DNA of 64,000 nt from CAVYXA01 sp963846775 (GTDB lineage: Bacteria; Verrucomicrobiota; Verrucomicrobiia; Chthoniobacterales; UBA10450): positions 1,674,001 through 1,738,000 of the forward strand of contig CAWJXB010000006.1 in NCBI GenBank assembly GCA_963846775.1, written 5' to 3'. The notes below the pieces were generated by a model. The model was given only the letters and a program-made list of their open reading frames with translations. It made no database searches and had not been told where the DNA came from. Position numbers and translations under genes: made by a program. Below, in pieces: positions 49,727 to 58,499 of this stretch. How positions within the stretch are numbered: the stretch's first letter is position 1; every line of letters begins with the position of its first letter.

Positions 49727-50707
49727 ATGGAAACGAACGGACACGCCGGCGCGATGATCGAAATCGATGGGCTGACGAAACGTTTTGGGACGTTCACCGC
49801 TGTCGATCACGTTTCGTTTTCGGTCCGGAAAGGTTCCATCTTTGGGTTTCTCGGGCCGAATGGGTCGGGCAAAACGACGCTGATTCGCATGCTTTGCGGC
49901 ATTCTTGAGCCGAGTGATGGCACCGCGCGGATCGGCGGACACGACATCATCAAAGAAGGCGGCGCGATCAAGGAGATGATTGGATACATGTCGCAACAAT
50001 TTTCGCTCTACGACGAATTGACCACGAACGAAAATCTGACCTTCGCCGGACGGCTCTACGGTGTGCGCGGCCGCGAGTTGGAAAAACGACGCGGCGAAAT
50101 GATCGAGATAGCACATTTGAATAATTACGTCGACCGGCGCGCGTCTCAGCTCTCCGGTGGTTTGCGGCAGCGGCTCGCCATGGCCTGCTCACTCATGCAC
50201 AGACCGACGGTGCTTTTTCTGGATGAGCCGACTGCAGGTATCGACCCCGTGGCGCGGCGCGAGCTGTGGGACCTGCTTTTCCAATTCGCCGCCGGCGGCA
50301 TGACGCTTTTCGTCACCACGCATTACATGGATGAAGCCGAACGCTGCGATCATGTCGGCTATATTTACATGTCGAAGTTGATCGTGTGCGGCGAGCCGGA
50401 CGACCTGAAGAAAATGGAAGAAGTGAATCCGCCGGGCACGCGCCGGCTCGATGTCACCTGCGATCACGTGACAACAGCTCTGCAAGCAATGCGCCAGATG
50501 GAGGGAGTCCACGGCGCGACAGTCTTCGGTCAATCGATGCACCTGCTTGTCAATGAAGATGTCTCGCACGCTCAGATTGAGGAAAAACTGCGGAGTGTTG
50601 GGATTAGCCACGCCGAGGTCCATGAGATCGGACCGTCGCTCGAGGATGTTTTCGTGACGTTGAGTGCGAAGCGCTCCGAAAGCGCGAAAGAAAGGAAGGC
50701 CGCATGA
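49727..50707 (+). CDS. ABC transporter ATP-binding protein (ABC-2 exporter)
   Basis: 326 residues from ATG 49727. Motifs: Walker A GPNGSGKTTLIRML, Q-loop YMSQQFSLYDELTTNEN, signature LSGGLRQRLAMACSLM, Walker B VLFLDEPTAGIDPVARRELW and H-loop FVTTHYMDEAERCD. The C-terminal extension is that of the YhiH/YbhF drug-export group, though only one ATPase domain is present. The end overlaps the permease start by four bases. Confidence 0.94.
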   Translation: METNGHAGAMIEIDGLTKRFGTFTAVDHVSFSVRKGSIFGFLGPNGSGKTTLIRMLCGILEPSDGTARIGGHDIIKEGGAIKEMIGYMSQQFSLYDELTTNENLTFAGRLYGVRGRELEKRRGEMIEIAHLNNYVDRRASQLSGGLRQRLAMACSLMHRPTVLFLDEPTAGIDPVARRELWDLLFQFAAGGMTLFVTTHYMDEAERCDHVGYIYMSKLIVCGEPDDLKKMEEVNPPGTRRLDVTCDHVTTALQAMRQMEGVHGATVFGQSMHLLVNEDVSHAQIEEKLRSVGISHAEVHEIGPSLEDVFVTLSAKRSESAKERKAA

Positions 50708-51825
50708 AAAACTTGTTTCGAGGTTTTCGCGCGATTCTCTACAAGGAATTCATTGTCGTCTTTCGCGACCGCACCGCGCTGTTTTTCATGTTTTTTCCGC
50801 CCCTCGTGCAGATTATCGCCTTTGGGTTTGCGCTTGATCTCGATGTGAAACACATGCCGACGGCGCTGTTAAACCAGGACCGGACATTCGAGAGCCGGCA
50901 ATTGATCGACGGGTTCGTTAACACCGACACGTTTCGCATCGTAAAAGTGGTCGGCAGCCCGGAGGAACTGGCTGCGACCATCCGGCGTGGCGAAGCTTAT
51001 CTGGGCATCGAAATTCCGCCGAATTTTGCTCGTGATTTGCGTGCCCGCCAGACCGCCTACGTCCAGGTGTTGATCGATGGTTCGAGCTCGACCACTGCGC
51101 TGCAAGCGCTGAATACCGGAATCGGCGTGACGTTCAACAACTCGCTCAAGCAGCTCGTGCAAGAATCCGGACGCAGCGGCATCCCGATCGAAATCCGGCC
51201 TCAAGTGCTCTACAATCCCGCGCTCAAGAGCCCGAACTTCTTTGTGCCGGGCGTGATCGGCATTGCGTTACAACTAGCCACCGTTTTTTCCACCGCGCTC
51301 TCGCTGGTGCGCGAACGCGAGCGCGGCACGCTCGAGCAATTGCTCGTTAGTCCGCTCTCGCGCTGGGGATTGATGCTCGGCAAGATCGTGCCCTACCTCT
51401 GCATCGCAATGACAATGGCCGCGATCCTGTTCGCCATCCTGCGCTGGATTTTTTTCGTCCCGATCCAGGGCAGCGTGATCGCGCTATTTATCTCGGCGTT
51501 CTTTTACATTTTCACGCTGCTTAGCCTTGGCCTGCTAATTTCAACAAAAGCGCAAACGCAAATGGAGGCTTTCCAACTGGCGCTCGTGTTCCTGCTGCCG
51601 GGCGTCTTTTTCTCAGGTTTCATTTTTCCGCGCGAAACGATGCCGTGGATTTTCTCCGCTCTCGGTGCGTGCATGCCGGTCACGTATTTCATCAAATTGA
51701 TGCGGGCCATCATCCTGCGCGGCGCGAGTTTCGCCGAGTTCTGGACATCGCTGGCAGTGCTCGCTGCGATGGGCGCGGCGCTTTTTTCGCTCTGCGCGGT
51801 GCGGTTCCGGAACAAACTCGGATGA
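50704..51825 (+). CDS. ABC-2 family transporter permease
   Basis: 373 residues with the YbhS/YbhR layout: one N-terminal helix (about 23-43, RTALFFMFFPPLVQIIAFGF), a large periplasmic domain (about 45-185), then five helices (IGIALQLATVFSTALSLVRE, MTMAAILFAILRWIFFV, ALFISAFFYIFTLLSLGLLI, VFLLPGVFFSGFIFPRE, and the last near the C-terminus). It pairs with the ATPase and adaptor upstream as a TetR-controlled exporter, probably of drugs or lipids. Confidence 0.92.
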   Translation: MKNLFRGFRAILYKEFIVVFRDRTALFFMFFPPLVQIIAFGFALDLDVKHMPTALLNQDRTFESRQLIDGFVNTDTFRIVKVVGSPEELAATIRRGEAYLGIEIPPNFARDLRARQTAYVQVLIDGSSSTTALQALNTGIGVTFNNSLKQLVQESGRSGIPIEIRPQVLYNPALKSPNFFVPGVIGIALQLATVFSTALSLVRERERGTLEQLLVSPLSRWGLMLGKIVPYLCIAMTMAAILFAILRWIFFVPIQGSVIALFISAFFYIFTLLSLGLLISTKAQTQMEAFQLALVFLLPGVFFSGFIFPRETMPWIFSALGACMPVTYFIKLMRAIILRGASFAEFWTSLAVLAAMGAALFSLCAVRFRNKLG

Positions 51826-51831
51826 CGAAAC

Positions 51832-51859
51832 GCGTTCTGCGTTTTGCGTTAGTCGTTAG
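51832..51859 (+). repeat. Heptamer array after the ABC-2 permease gene
   Basis: Four 7-bp units GCGTTCT, GCGTTTT, GCGTTAG, TCGTTAG begin six bases after the permease stop. The 140-bp convergent gap has no gene or strong terminator otherwise. Confidence 0.55.
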
Positions 51860-51965
51860 CGGATTGGAGAAAGTGATCGCGAAGGTCGCAGATGGAAATG
51901 GATTGTAGGGCAGGGCGCTCCGCCGGCCACGGCAGCCGACGCGGTTAGCCTACGAATTTGCTCCG

Positions 51966-52562
51966 TTAGCCCGTCACATCGCCGGTCAAGAATCGTCGCA
52001 CGCCGAGTGCCCAGATCAGTAGCGTGATGAGCAAATACCAGGCAAAGAAGCGATCGTAACCGCGTCGGCGCGCGATCAAGCCTCCGCTGGCGATGAGCGC
52101 ATAATGGCTCGCGTAAGGGAGATACCAGATGGGATGGAACAGCTCGCCGCGGATGCCCGTCTGGGTGATGTCGAGCAGGCACATCAGAATGAAGGTCGAA
52201 TAAAAGCCGACGCGGTTTCGCTCGAAGCGGGCCTGATGCTCTTCCTCTTCGGAAAGGTCGGGCGGATATAGAAAAACCGTTAACAGATAGAGTGTGATTG
52301 TCCAGACGATGAGGACAAGAAATTCATCAAAACTCCACTTCAGATCGGTATTCCATTTAAATGTGACCCACCATTGTAGAACGAGAAGTAACAGCGTCGC
52401 GGCGGTGAGGACGATACGGACTTCGTCCATCGGATTTTTCTCGCGCCGGTAAAATGCGCGCCCGGCGCCAGCCAGCAAATTCGTTACGCCAAGGCCGACT
52501 ACGATCGACATCAGCGTGACGATGAACTCGAAACTGCTCATCAAGTTCGATGCGTTTTGCAT
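51966..52562 (-). CDS. Hypothetical multi-pass membrane protein
   Basis: 198 residues with about six membrane helices: FIVTLMSIVVGLGVTNLLAG, VLTAATLLLLVLQWWVTF, LVLIVWTITLYLLTVFLYPP, VGFYSTFILMCLLDITQTG, YASHYALIASGGLIAR and the last FFAWYLLITLLIWALG. A charged loop (DLSEEEEHQARFERNR) lies in the middle. No family recognised. It is monocistronic, convergent with the ABC operon. Confidence 0.65.
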   Translation of the reverse strand: MQNASNLMSSFEFIVTLMSIVVGLGVTNLLAGAGRAFYRREKNPMDEVRIVLTAATLLLLVLQWWVTFKWNTDLKWSFDEFLVLIVWTITLYLLTVFLYPPDLSEEEEHQARFERNRVGFYSTFILMCLLDITQTGIRGELFHPIWYLPYASHYALIASGGLIARRRGYDRFFAWYLLITLLIWALGVRRFLTGDVTG

Positions 52563-52928
52563 GGCGCGACCAACCTAGCGCAACCGCACGCAGAAGATCG
52601 AGCGACAAATGGCAGCTCGCGCGGGTGGCGAAGGATTGGGTAGCGCACGCGTCTCGCGTGCTGATGCCAGTCCGGCTCGGACTTTCGGCGTCGCGCCGAA
52701 ACACGCTTTCCTTTGGCACCCTCTGCAGCGAGAAATGAAATCTCAGTTCTTCGAGACTCGAACAGTTATTTGAGCGACCAGGCCGACTGTACCGGGTGGG
52801 GTAGCGCCGCTCGGTCAGGTCGCATTAGCAGGCAGGAGTCACAGTGCAGTAAAATGGATCAAACAGAGCCTGGCCCGGTGCAGAGCATCTGCGAAGCCAG
52901 TGGCGGAGCGCCGCGATGGCGCAAAATC
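52563..52928. other. 366-bp gap without a gene
   Basis: The gap contains one copy of the 51-bp double-hairpin repeat (52638-52688) and its poorly conserved flank to about 52720. The rest shows no credible coding sequence, RNA gene or terminator by eye. It separates the convergent-to-upstream ends of the hypothetical membrane protein and the inositol-phosphate synthase genes. Confidence 0.6.
52638..52688 (-). repeat. 51-bp double-hairpin repeat, copy 3
   Basis: Inverted relative to copies at 28486-28536 and 43210-43260; two differences from the latter and three from the former. It contains GTCCGGCTCGGAC (hairpin) and GCACGCG-TCT-CGCGTGC (second hairpin). Confidence 0.88.
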
Positions 52929-54032
52929 TCAGCTCTCCCGTTCGCCGCGGATAAATTGCTCGACGCAGCGATAGGCTTCGTCGTCAGTCATTTGCACGGG
53001 AGGATGCTTCGAGAAAAAGGCGGAGGGAGAATGCAGGACGCCGCCGATGCCGCGGTCGAGCGCGAGTTTACAACACCGGATCGAGTCGATGGCGATGCCG
53101 GCGGAATTCGGTGAATCTTCGACGGAAAGCTTCACGTCGATCTCCATCGGCACGTTGCCGAAGAGACGACCTTCGACTCGGATAAACGCGATCTTGTTGT
53201 CGAGCTGCCAGGGAACGTAATCGCTCGGGCCGATATGAATATTTTCATCGGCCAGCCGCTCGCCGATGACCGATTGCACCGCCTCGGTCTTGGAGGTTTT
53301 CTTCGAGGCGAGTCGGGTACGATTGAGCATATTGAGGAAATCGGTGTTGCCGCCGGTGTTCAATTGATACGTGCGTTCAACCTTGACGCCCCGTTTGCGG
53401 AAAAGATCGACAATCATGCGATGCAAGACCGTCGCGCCGAGCTGCGCTTTGATGTCGTCGCCGATGAGGGGCAGATTTTTCTCGGCGAATTTTTTTGCCC
53501 AGACCGGATCGCTGGCGATGAAGACCGGGATATTGTTGACAAAGCCCATTCCAGCTTGGAGCGCGCAACTGGCATAAAACCGGGTCGCTTCTTCCGAGCC
53601 GACCGGAAGATAATTCACCAGCAGCTCGGCCGAAGAATTTTTCAGCTCGGCGATGACTTGCTCGCGGGTGGATTCTTTTTCGAGCGGCAGGAATGTGCGA
53701 AGCGGATCCTGGTCGCGCATGTGCGGCGCATAACTATCGAGGACACAGCCCATCTTCACGATTGCGCCGGTAAGCTTGATTTTTTCGCAGAAAATTTTCG
53801 TGCAATTCGGCGGGGAGAAGATGGCCTTGCTGACATCGAGGCCGACCTTGCGGCGGTCGATGTCGAATGCGGCCACGACTTCGATGTCGTTCGGGTGATA
53901 CGGACCAATCTGGCGATGCATCAGACCGACGCTGGTGCCATTGGGAGAGGCACCGTTGTAAAAGTTGATTCCTTGGACAAGTGAGCTGGCGCAGTTGCCG
54001 ACGCCAACGATTGCGATTCGAATTTTTCTCAT
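52929..54032 (-). CDS. myo-Inositol-1-phosphate synthase
   Basis: NAD-dependent isomerisation of glucose 6-phosphate to inositol 3-phosphate, the first step towards inositol lipids and inositol-derived compounds. The 367-residue product has the Rossmann motif IAIVGVGNCASSLVQGINFY, ELLVNYLPVGSEEATRFYA, GMGFVNNIPVFIAS, LIGDDIKAQLGATVLHR and NTGGNTDFLNMLNRTRLASK with DSPNSAGIAIDSIRCC. This is the short actinobacterial/archaeal-type enzyme. A long 5' gap (54033-54232) is shared with tolC. Confidence 0.95.
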   Translation of the reverse strand: MRKIRIAIVGVGNCASSLVQGINFYNGASPNGTSVGLMHRQIGPYHPNDIEVVAAFDIDRRKVGLDVSKAIFSPPNCTKIFCEKIKLTGAIVKMGCVLDSYAPHMRDQDPLRTFLPLEKESTREQVIAELKNSSAELLVNYLPVGSEEATRFYASCALQAGMGFVNNIPVFIASDPVWAKKFAEKNLPLIGDDIKAQLGATVLHRMIVDLFRKRGVKVERTYQLNTGGNTDFLNMLNRTRLASKKTSKTEAVQSVIGERLADENIHIGPSDYVPWQLDNKIAFIRVEGRLFGNVPMEIDVKLSVEDSPNSAGIAIDSIRCCKLALDRGIGGVLHSPSAFFSKHPPVQMTDDEAYRCVEQFIRGERES

Positions 54033-54232
54033 TCGGGGTTGATAAAACTTTTAAGCTAGCCGCAGACTTACGGGAAAGACAAGGTGCAAGTTACGGCAAG
54101 CTCATGGGGTTAGCTGCTAAAAAGTGCGGGATTTTGCACCGACTCGCGCCGGCTTGCAAGAACTGTTATAACTAGAAACGCGAGAGGGATTCTTATTGAA
54201 CATGGAGGCCCTCGCGAGGAGATACACGAAAA

Positions 54233-55618
54233 ATGCGTCTAAAGACATCTGCGGGCCTGCTCCTTTTGGCATCGGTCCTGGCCGTCGCAGCACGAGCCGC
54301 CAAGCCGACCTACGACATCGATCAGGCAGTCGCGCTGGCCCAGGGGCAGAACCCGGAAATCATCATCGCGCGAAAACAAGTCGAGGCGGCACGCGGCGAT
54401 CTGCTCTCGGCGCGTTCGGGATATTTGCCATCGGTGGTCTCGACCGGTTTGCTCGATAAACGGCAGTATCAAGAGCAAACAAATCTGCGCAAAGAGGATT
54501 ACAATGCATCGGTAAAATTGTTGCAGAATGTTTATACCGGTGGCGCGGTCGCGAGTCAGTTAGCGATCGCGCGATTGAACGTCGAAAAACAGGAGTATGA
54601 GCTTCAGGAAGTCGTCAACCGGGTCGCGATGGAGGTCCGGATCGCGTTCAACGAATTGTTGCTCAACCGAGCGAAAGTTCGCGTCCATGAAGATTCCGTT
54701 CGCGTTTTGGAAGAGGAGCTCAAATCCCAGGAGGAGCGACTCAGCGCCGGGATTGTAGGGACACTCAACGTCCAGCGTGCGCAAGTCGCGTTGGCGAATG
54801 AACGCCCCGAACTTTACAATGCGCAGACGCAATTAAAGAACTCATATCTGCGGCTCGGCGAAGTGTGCGGGATTGCGTTCGAGCCGGCCGCGGAGGAAGC
54901 GCCGTTTGAGATTGCCGGGGAACTGCAAGTGCATTCGCCTCAACCCGATTTGATCGAATGCCTCGCCCGGGCGGACGCCAACCGCGGCGTGATCAAAGAG
55001 CGCGAGAACGATATCACAATCCAGGATCGACAATACACGCTCGACCAGAGCGAGCTGCGCCCGCAGGTGCAATTTTTCTCCGGTTACGAAGCCTACAGCG
55101 AGAGGGATCCGGCGGTTGGCCCGGAGTTCAACCACGGCTATCTCGTCGGCGTAACTGCGAACTGGCACGTGTTTGACGGATTTGCGACAAAAGGAAAACT
55201 TCAGGCCACCCGCGCCCGCCGCGAGGCGGCCGCTCAAGCTCTCGATGCGGCCCGGCGTTCCGTGGCGGCCGAAGTTCGGAGCGCGTTTTTCGATTTCGAT
55301 CAAGCGGCGCGAGTGCTCGAGACGGAAATCAAAAACGGGCAGATTGCGGATGAATCTTTGGAAATCGCCAAGAGCAACTTCGCGGCCGGTCTGGGCACGC
55401 AACTCGACATTTTACAGGCTGCGACCGACGTGACCCGCACGCGCACGACACGGCTGACTGCGATTTATTTGCACAATGTAGCCTTGGCACGATTGGCCCA
55501 GGCGTGCGGCGGATCACTCGAAACGCTTGCTTTTAATCCGCAGGCCAAAAACGAGCCGAAAAACGAACAGCGCGTTTCGGACATTCCTCAGCCACCGAAG
55601 AAACGAACGAATCGATGA
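54233..55618 (+). CDS. TolC-family outer-membrane efflux protein (first of two)
   Basis: 461 residues with a signal peptide (GLLLLASVLAVAARAAK). Two OEP repeats: YDIDQAVALAQGQNPEIIIA to about residue 215, and YTLDQSELRPQVQFFSGYEA with the helix FAAGLGTQLDILQAATDVTR. These form the trimeric channel that spans outer membrane and periplasm. It is first in a five-gene export operon; a second TolC gene overlaps its stop (ATGA). Confidence 0.92.
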   Translation: MRLKTSAGLLLLASVLAVAARAAKPTYDIDQAVALAQGQNPEIIIARKQVEAARGDLLSARSGYLPSVVSTGLLDKRQYQEQTNLRKEDYNASVKLLQNVYTGGAVASQLAIARLNVEKQEYELQEVVNRVAMEVRIAFNELLLNRAKVRVHEDSVRVLEEELKSQEERLSAGIVGTLNVQRAQVALANERPELYNAQTQLKNSYLRLGEVCGIAFEPAAEEAPFEIAGELQVHSPQPDLIECLARADANRGVIKERENDITIQDRQYTLDQSELRPQVQFFSGYEAYSERDPAVGPEFNHGYLVGVTANWHVFDGFATKGKLQATRARREAAAQALDAARRSVAAEVRSAFFDFDQAARVLETEIKNGQIADESLEIAKSNFAAGLGTQLDILQAATDVTRTRTTRLTAIYLHNVALARLAQACGGSLETLAFNPQAKNEPKNEQRVSDIPQPPKKRTNR

Positions 55619-56961
55619 ACGGGCGAATTCAGTTTCCGAGGAGCGCAGGCCGAGGGTCTGTCGCATCCGGCGTGGTTTTTCTTCTTACAGCCTGGGGCGT
55701 TCAAACGAGTCATGCGATCACCCTGGAAGGCGTGCTCCAAACTGCTCTGGAGAAAAATCCTGCGATTTTGCAGGCGAAAGCAAATGTGGAGCAAGCCGCG
55801 GGGCGACGCCTGGTGTTTCGGTCGATCGCGTGGCCTTCCGCGCGATTGAATGTTCCAGCGGGCGTGCAGGGCGGACATCGCGCCGGGGAAAGCACGAAAG
55901 GCTTCGTTTTCGCGCAAGGATCGTTTGTGCAGCCGATTTTTAATGCCGCGATTCCATCATCATTACGACGTGGAGATGTCGATCTTCTCATCGCCCAACA
56001 GCAATTGAACGTGGCCGTGACAGAACAACTCCATGCCGCGCGGCTGGCATTTTATTCGGCGCTCTACAATCGCGCCCTACAAACCCTGCGTGAAGAACAA
56101 CGGCAACGCCTGGACGAAAACGTTGCCAGCCAAAAGCAGCGTTATGAAGCCGGGCTAACCGATCGCAGCGCGTTCGCCAGCGCGACCGTGGAAGCGCGCG
56201 AACTCGACTCGCAGGTGGAGAGCGCCGGGCGCGATTACAAACAGGCGCGACTGAATCTCGCCCTCGCGATGGGCAAGGATCCTTCGCAAAACCTGCCGGA
56301 ACCGCAGGGCGAGCTCGAATTCTCGCCGCGAACTGTCGATCTTGAATCGGAGACAAAAACAGCACTCGAACGTCGACCCGATCTTCAATTGGCGCGTGCG
56401 CTGGTCCGCGCGGCAAACGAGGACCAAAGGATTATCGAGGCTGGCTGGTACCCGCTCGCGACGGCATACGTTGCGGGGCATTACTTGCCGATCACGGGGA
56501 TTCACCGTGAAGGTTCTACGAGCCGCACGAACGATTTTATTTCATCCGAAGTTCGCGCGGGCGCGAACTACACGTGGCGCGTGATCGACACCGGCGCCGT
56601 GACGGGTGCAGTTCGAAAAGCGCGGGCCGCACGCGAGATCAATGAGGTGGCCTTGCAGAAACTGGAAACAAACGTGGCCCGGGAACTGTTGCGAATTCAC
56701 AACGATCTGGGCGCGATTGAGGCGCGGCACAAATCCCTCGGGTCCGCGGAAAACGCCGCCCAAGAGAGCACACGGACCGTCGAACAAAATCTGGCCGGCG
56801 GCCTGGCCTCTCAGCTCGAATATCGCCTAACGCAAAACGGTTACCTCGAAACGCGGAGTGGCTTGCTTAGCGCTGCGTATTTTTACAATGTCTCGTTGGC
56901 GGAGTGGGACCGTGCCACGGGCCGGTACTTTCAATTTTCCGAGGCAGGCGCGGGCCGTTGA
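55615..56961 (+). CDS. TolC-family outer-membrane efflux protein (second of two)
   Basis: 448 residues, signal peptide with VVFLLTAWGVQTSHAI. The TolC pattern is visible in LEGVLQTALEKNPAILQAKA, YEAGLTDRSAFASATVEARE, ALERRPDLQLARALVRAANE and NLAGGLASQLEYRLTQNGYL. It overlaps the first TolC gene by four bases but differs clearly in sequence, so it is an old paralogue rather than a fresh duplication. Two channels in one exporter operon could form a hetero-oligomer or serve different substrates. Confidence 0.92.
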   Translation: MNGRIQFPRSAGRGSVASGVVFLLTAWGVQTSHAITLEGVLQTALEKNPAILQAKANVEQAAGRRLVFRSIAWPSARLNVPAGVQGGHRAGESTKGFVFAQGSFVQPIFNAAIPSSLRRGDVDLLIAQQQLNVAVTEQLHAARLAFYSALYNRALQTLREEQRQRLDENVASQKQRYEAGLTDRSAFASATVEARELDSQVESAGRDYKQARLNLALAMGKDPSQNLPEPQGELEFSPRTVDLESETKTALERRPDLQLARALVRAANEDQRIIEAGWYPLATAYVAGHYLPITGIHREGSTSRTNDFISSEVRAGANYTWRVIDTGAVTGAVRKARAAREINEVALQKLETNVARELLRIHNDLGAIEARHKSLGSAENAAQESTRTVEQNLAGGLASQLEYRLTQNGYLETRSGLLSAAYFYNVSLAEWDRATGRYFQFSEAGAGR

Positions 56962-57232
56962 TTTTTATTACGGCGCCCCTGTCTCTTCCCCTTAACGGCT
57001 GTAGTGTGCGCTTTCTTGAGCGCATAGCTCCAAGACGTGGAAGTGACAAATCCGCTGGGACGGCGGAACCTGCCGCCGCAGATATGCTTTCTGCGGTGGC
57101 TGCATTGTTGCTTATTAGCGCTAACACATACGTTGACCTTAATCACTCGTTCGATAACGATGATCACATACACGCTGCCCAGCGATTTTGGGTGAACCGC
57201 CCGTAGCTGTGCATTGTCAAACACCGCTCACC

Positions 57233-58393
57233 ATGATGAAAGTGCCGGAATCACCGAGGTTTTTGTGGGTTGGCGCGCCTGCGTTCGTAATTATTTGTGC
57301 GGTGGTCTATTACTATTTGATCATGCCGGTCGCAGAAGTGGCGGTGGTGCGTCGCGGCACAGCCATCTCGGCGGTCTATGGCACGGTGCGGATTGAGCCG
57401 GCGTTTGTCGTGCATGTCCGCGCACAAAACGGCGGGTTCATCCAACTGGCCGAGCCCTTTACCGCAGGGCGCGGCGCGATCGGCAAACCGGTGGAGAAAA
57501 GTCAGTTGCTGGCGACCATTGCCGACGAAGAGACGGCGCGAGAATTAAAACAGGCGGAAGTCGATTTGCAGGCGGCACAGGAACGCGCCGCTTTGCCATT
57601 GCCCTCATCGGAATTACTCAAGGCGGCGCAGGATAATTTACAGCGACTCGAAAAAGTCGTGGCCTCGGGCAACGTCCCGACGGTTGAATTCGAGCGGGCG
57701 AAATCGGAAGTGAATCGGCTGCGCGGAGCAGTCGAAGCCGAGCGGATCGAGCGCGACCGGAATCTTGGAGCGCTCGATCAAGCTCGAAAGAAACTCCAAG
57801 CGCAGATGCAAAGCTCCGAGATCCGTTCGCCAATGGATGGCCTGCTGACCAACGTGCTCACCATCGACGGCGAGCTGGTGAAAGATGGTAACGAGCTTTT
57901 TACCGTGTCATCGCGCAAAAATTATGTGCGCGGCGAAGTGAACGAAGAAGACGTGGGCGAGATCAAACCGGGAATGCCAGCGCGAATCCAGCTCTATGCC
58001 TACCGGACGCGATCGTTCGCGGCGCGCGTCACGTCGATTCAACCCGCGGCCGATCCGACGACGCAGCGTTATACTATCGTCCTCGACCTGGAGAATCCGC
58101 CCGACAATTTGATGGCCGGCATGACCGGCGAAATGAACATCATAACCGGGACCCACAAGGAGGTGTTACTCGTCCCGACGCGGGCGCTGATGGTCGATCA
58201 AGCGCTCCTGATCAAAAATAATGTCGTTAGGCGAAGAACGATACAGGTTGGCTATCGGACGCTCGATTTCGCCGAAGCGATGAGCGGTCTGTCCGAAGGC
58301 GACCGCGTCATCGTGACCGACCAGGACAAATTCCGCCCCGGCCAGCCGGTCCGTCAGCGCAAGATCGACTTCCGCTCTGGGAAGAAACAGTGA
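57233..58393 (+). CDS. HlyD/MacA/DevB-like periplasmic adaptor
   Basis: 386 residues from ATG 57233. An N-terminal membrane helix (FLWVGAPAFVIICAVVYYYL) is followed by the barrel-sandwich domain (FVVHVRAQNGGFIQLAEPFT), a coiled-coil hairpin (ELKQAEVDLQAAQERAALPL), IRSPMDGLLTNVLTIDGELV, the beta barrel (PGMPARIQLYAYRTRSFAAR) and membrane-proximal domain. It fits the DevB/MacA type that pairs with FtsX-like permeases. The 271-bp gap before it contains no gene, so it may have its own promoter. Confidence 0.9.
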   Translation: MMKVPESPRFLWVGAPAFVIICAVVYYYLIMPVAEVAVVRRGTAISAVYGTVRIEPAFVVHVRAQNGGFIQLAEPFTAGRGAIGKPVEKSQLLATIADEETARELKQAEVDLQAAQERAALPLPSSELLKAAQDNLQRLEKVVASGNVPTVEFERAKSEVNRLRGAVEAERIERDRNLGALDQARKKLQAQMQSSEIRSPMDGLLTNVLTIDGELVKDGNELFTVSSRKNYVRGEVNEEDVGEIKPGMPARIQLYAYRTRSFAARVTSIQPAADPTTQRYTIVLDLENPPDNLMAGMTGEMNIITGTHKEVLLVPTRALMVDQALLIKNNVVRRRTIQVGYRTLDFAEAMSGLSEGDRVIVTDQDKFRPGQPVRQRKIDFRSGKKQ

Positions 58394-58499
58394 GTCCAAC
58401 AAAGAAAACTGACAGGGCGCGACCGCCAGGCGCGCCAAATCGTGGAACTTTCGGTGTGGACAGCCCGGCGGTCGGTCTCTACCACTTCGTGAAGATGCA

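Noticed and set aside
57133..57160. Sigma-70-like promoter before the MacA-like gene (TTGACC with a TAACGA box)
   Set aside because: Spacing to the best -10 candidate is short and the -10 match is poor; not better than chance.
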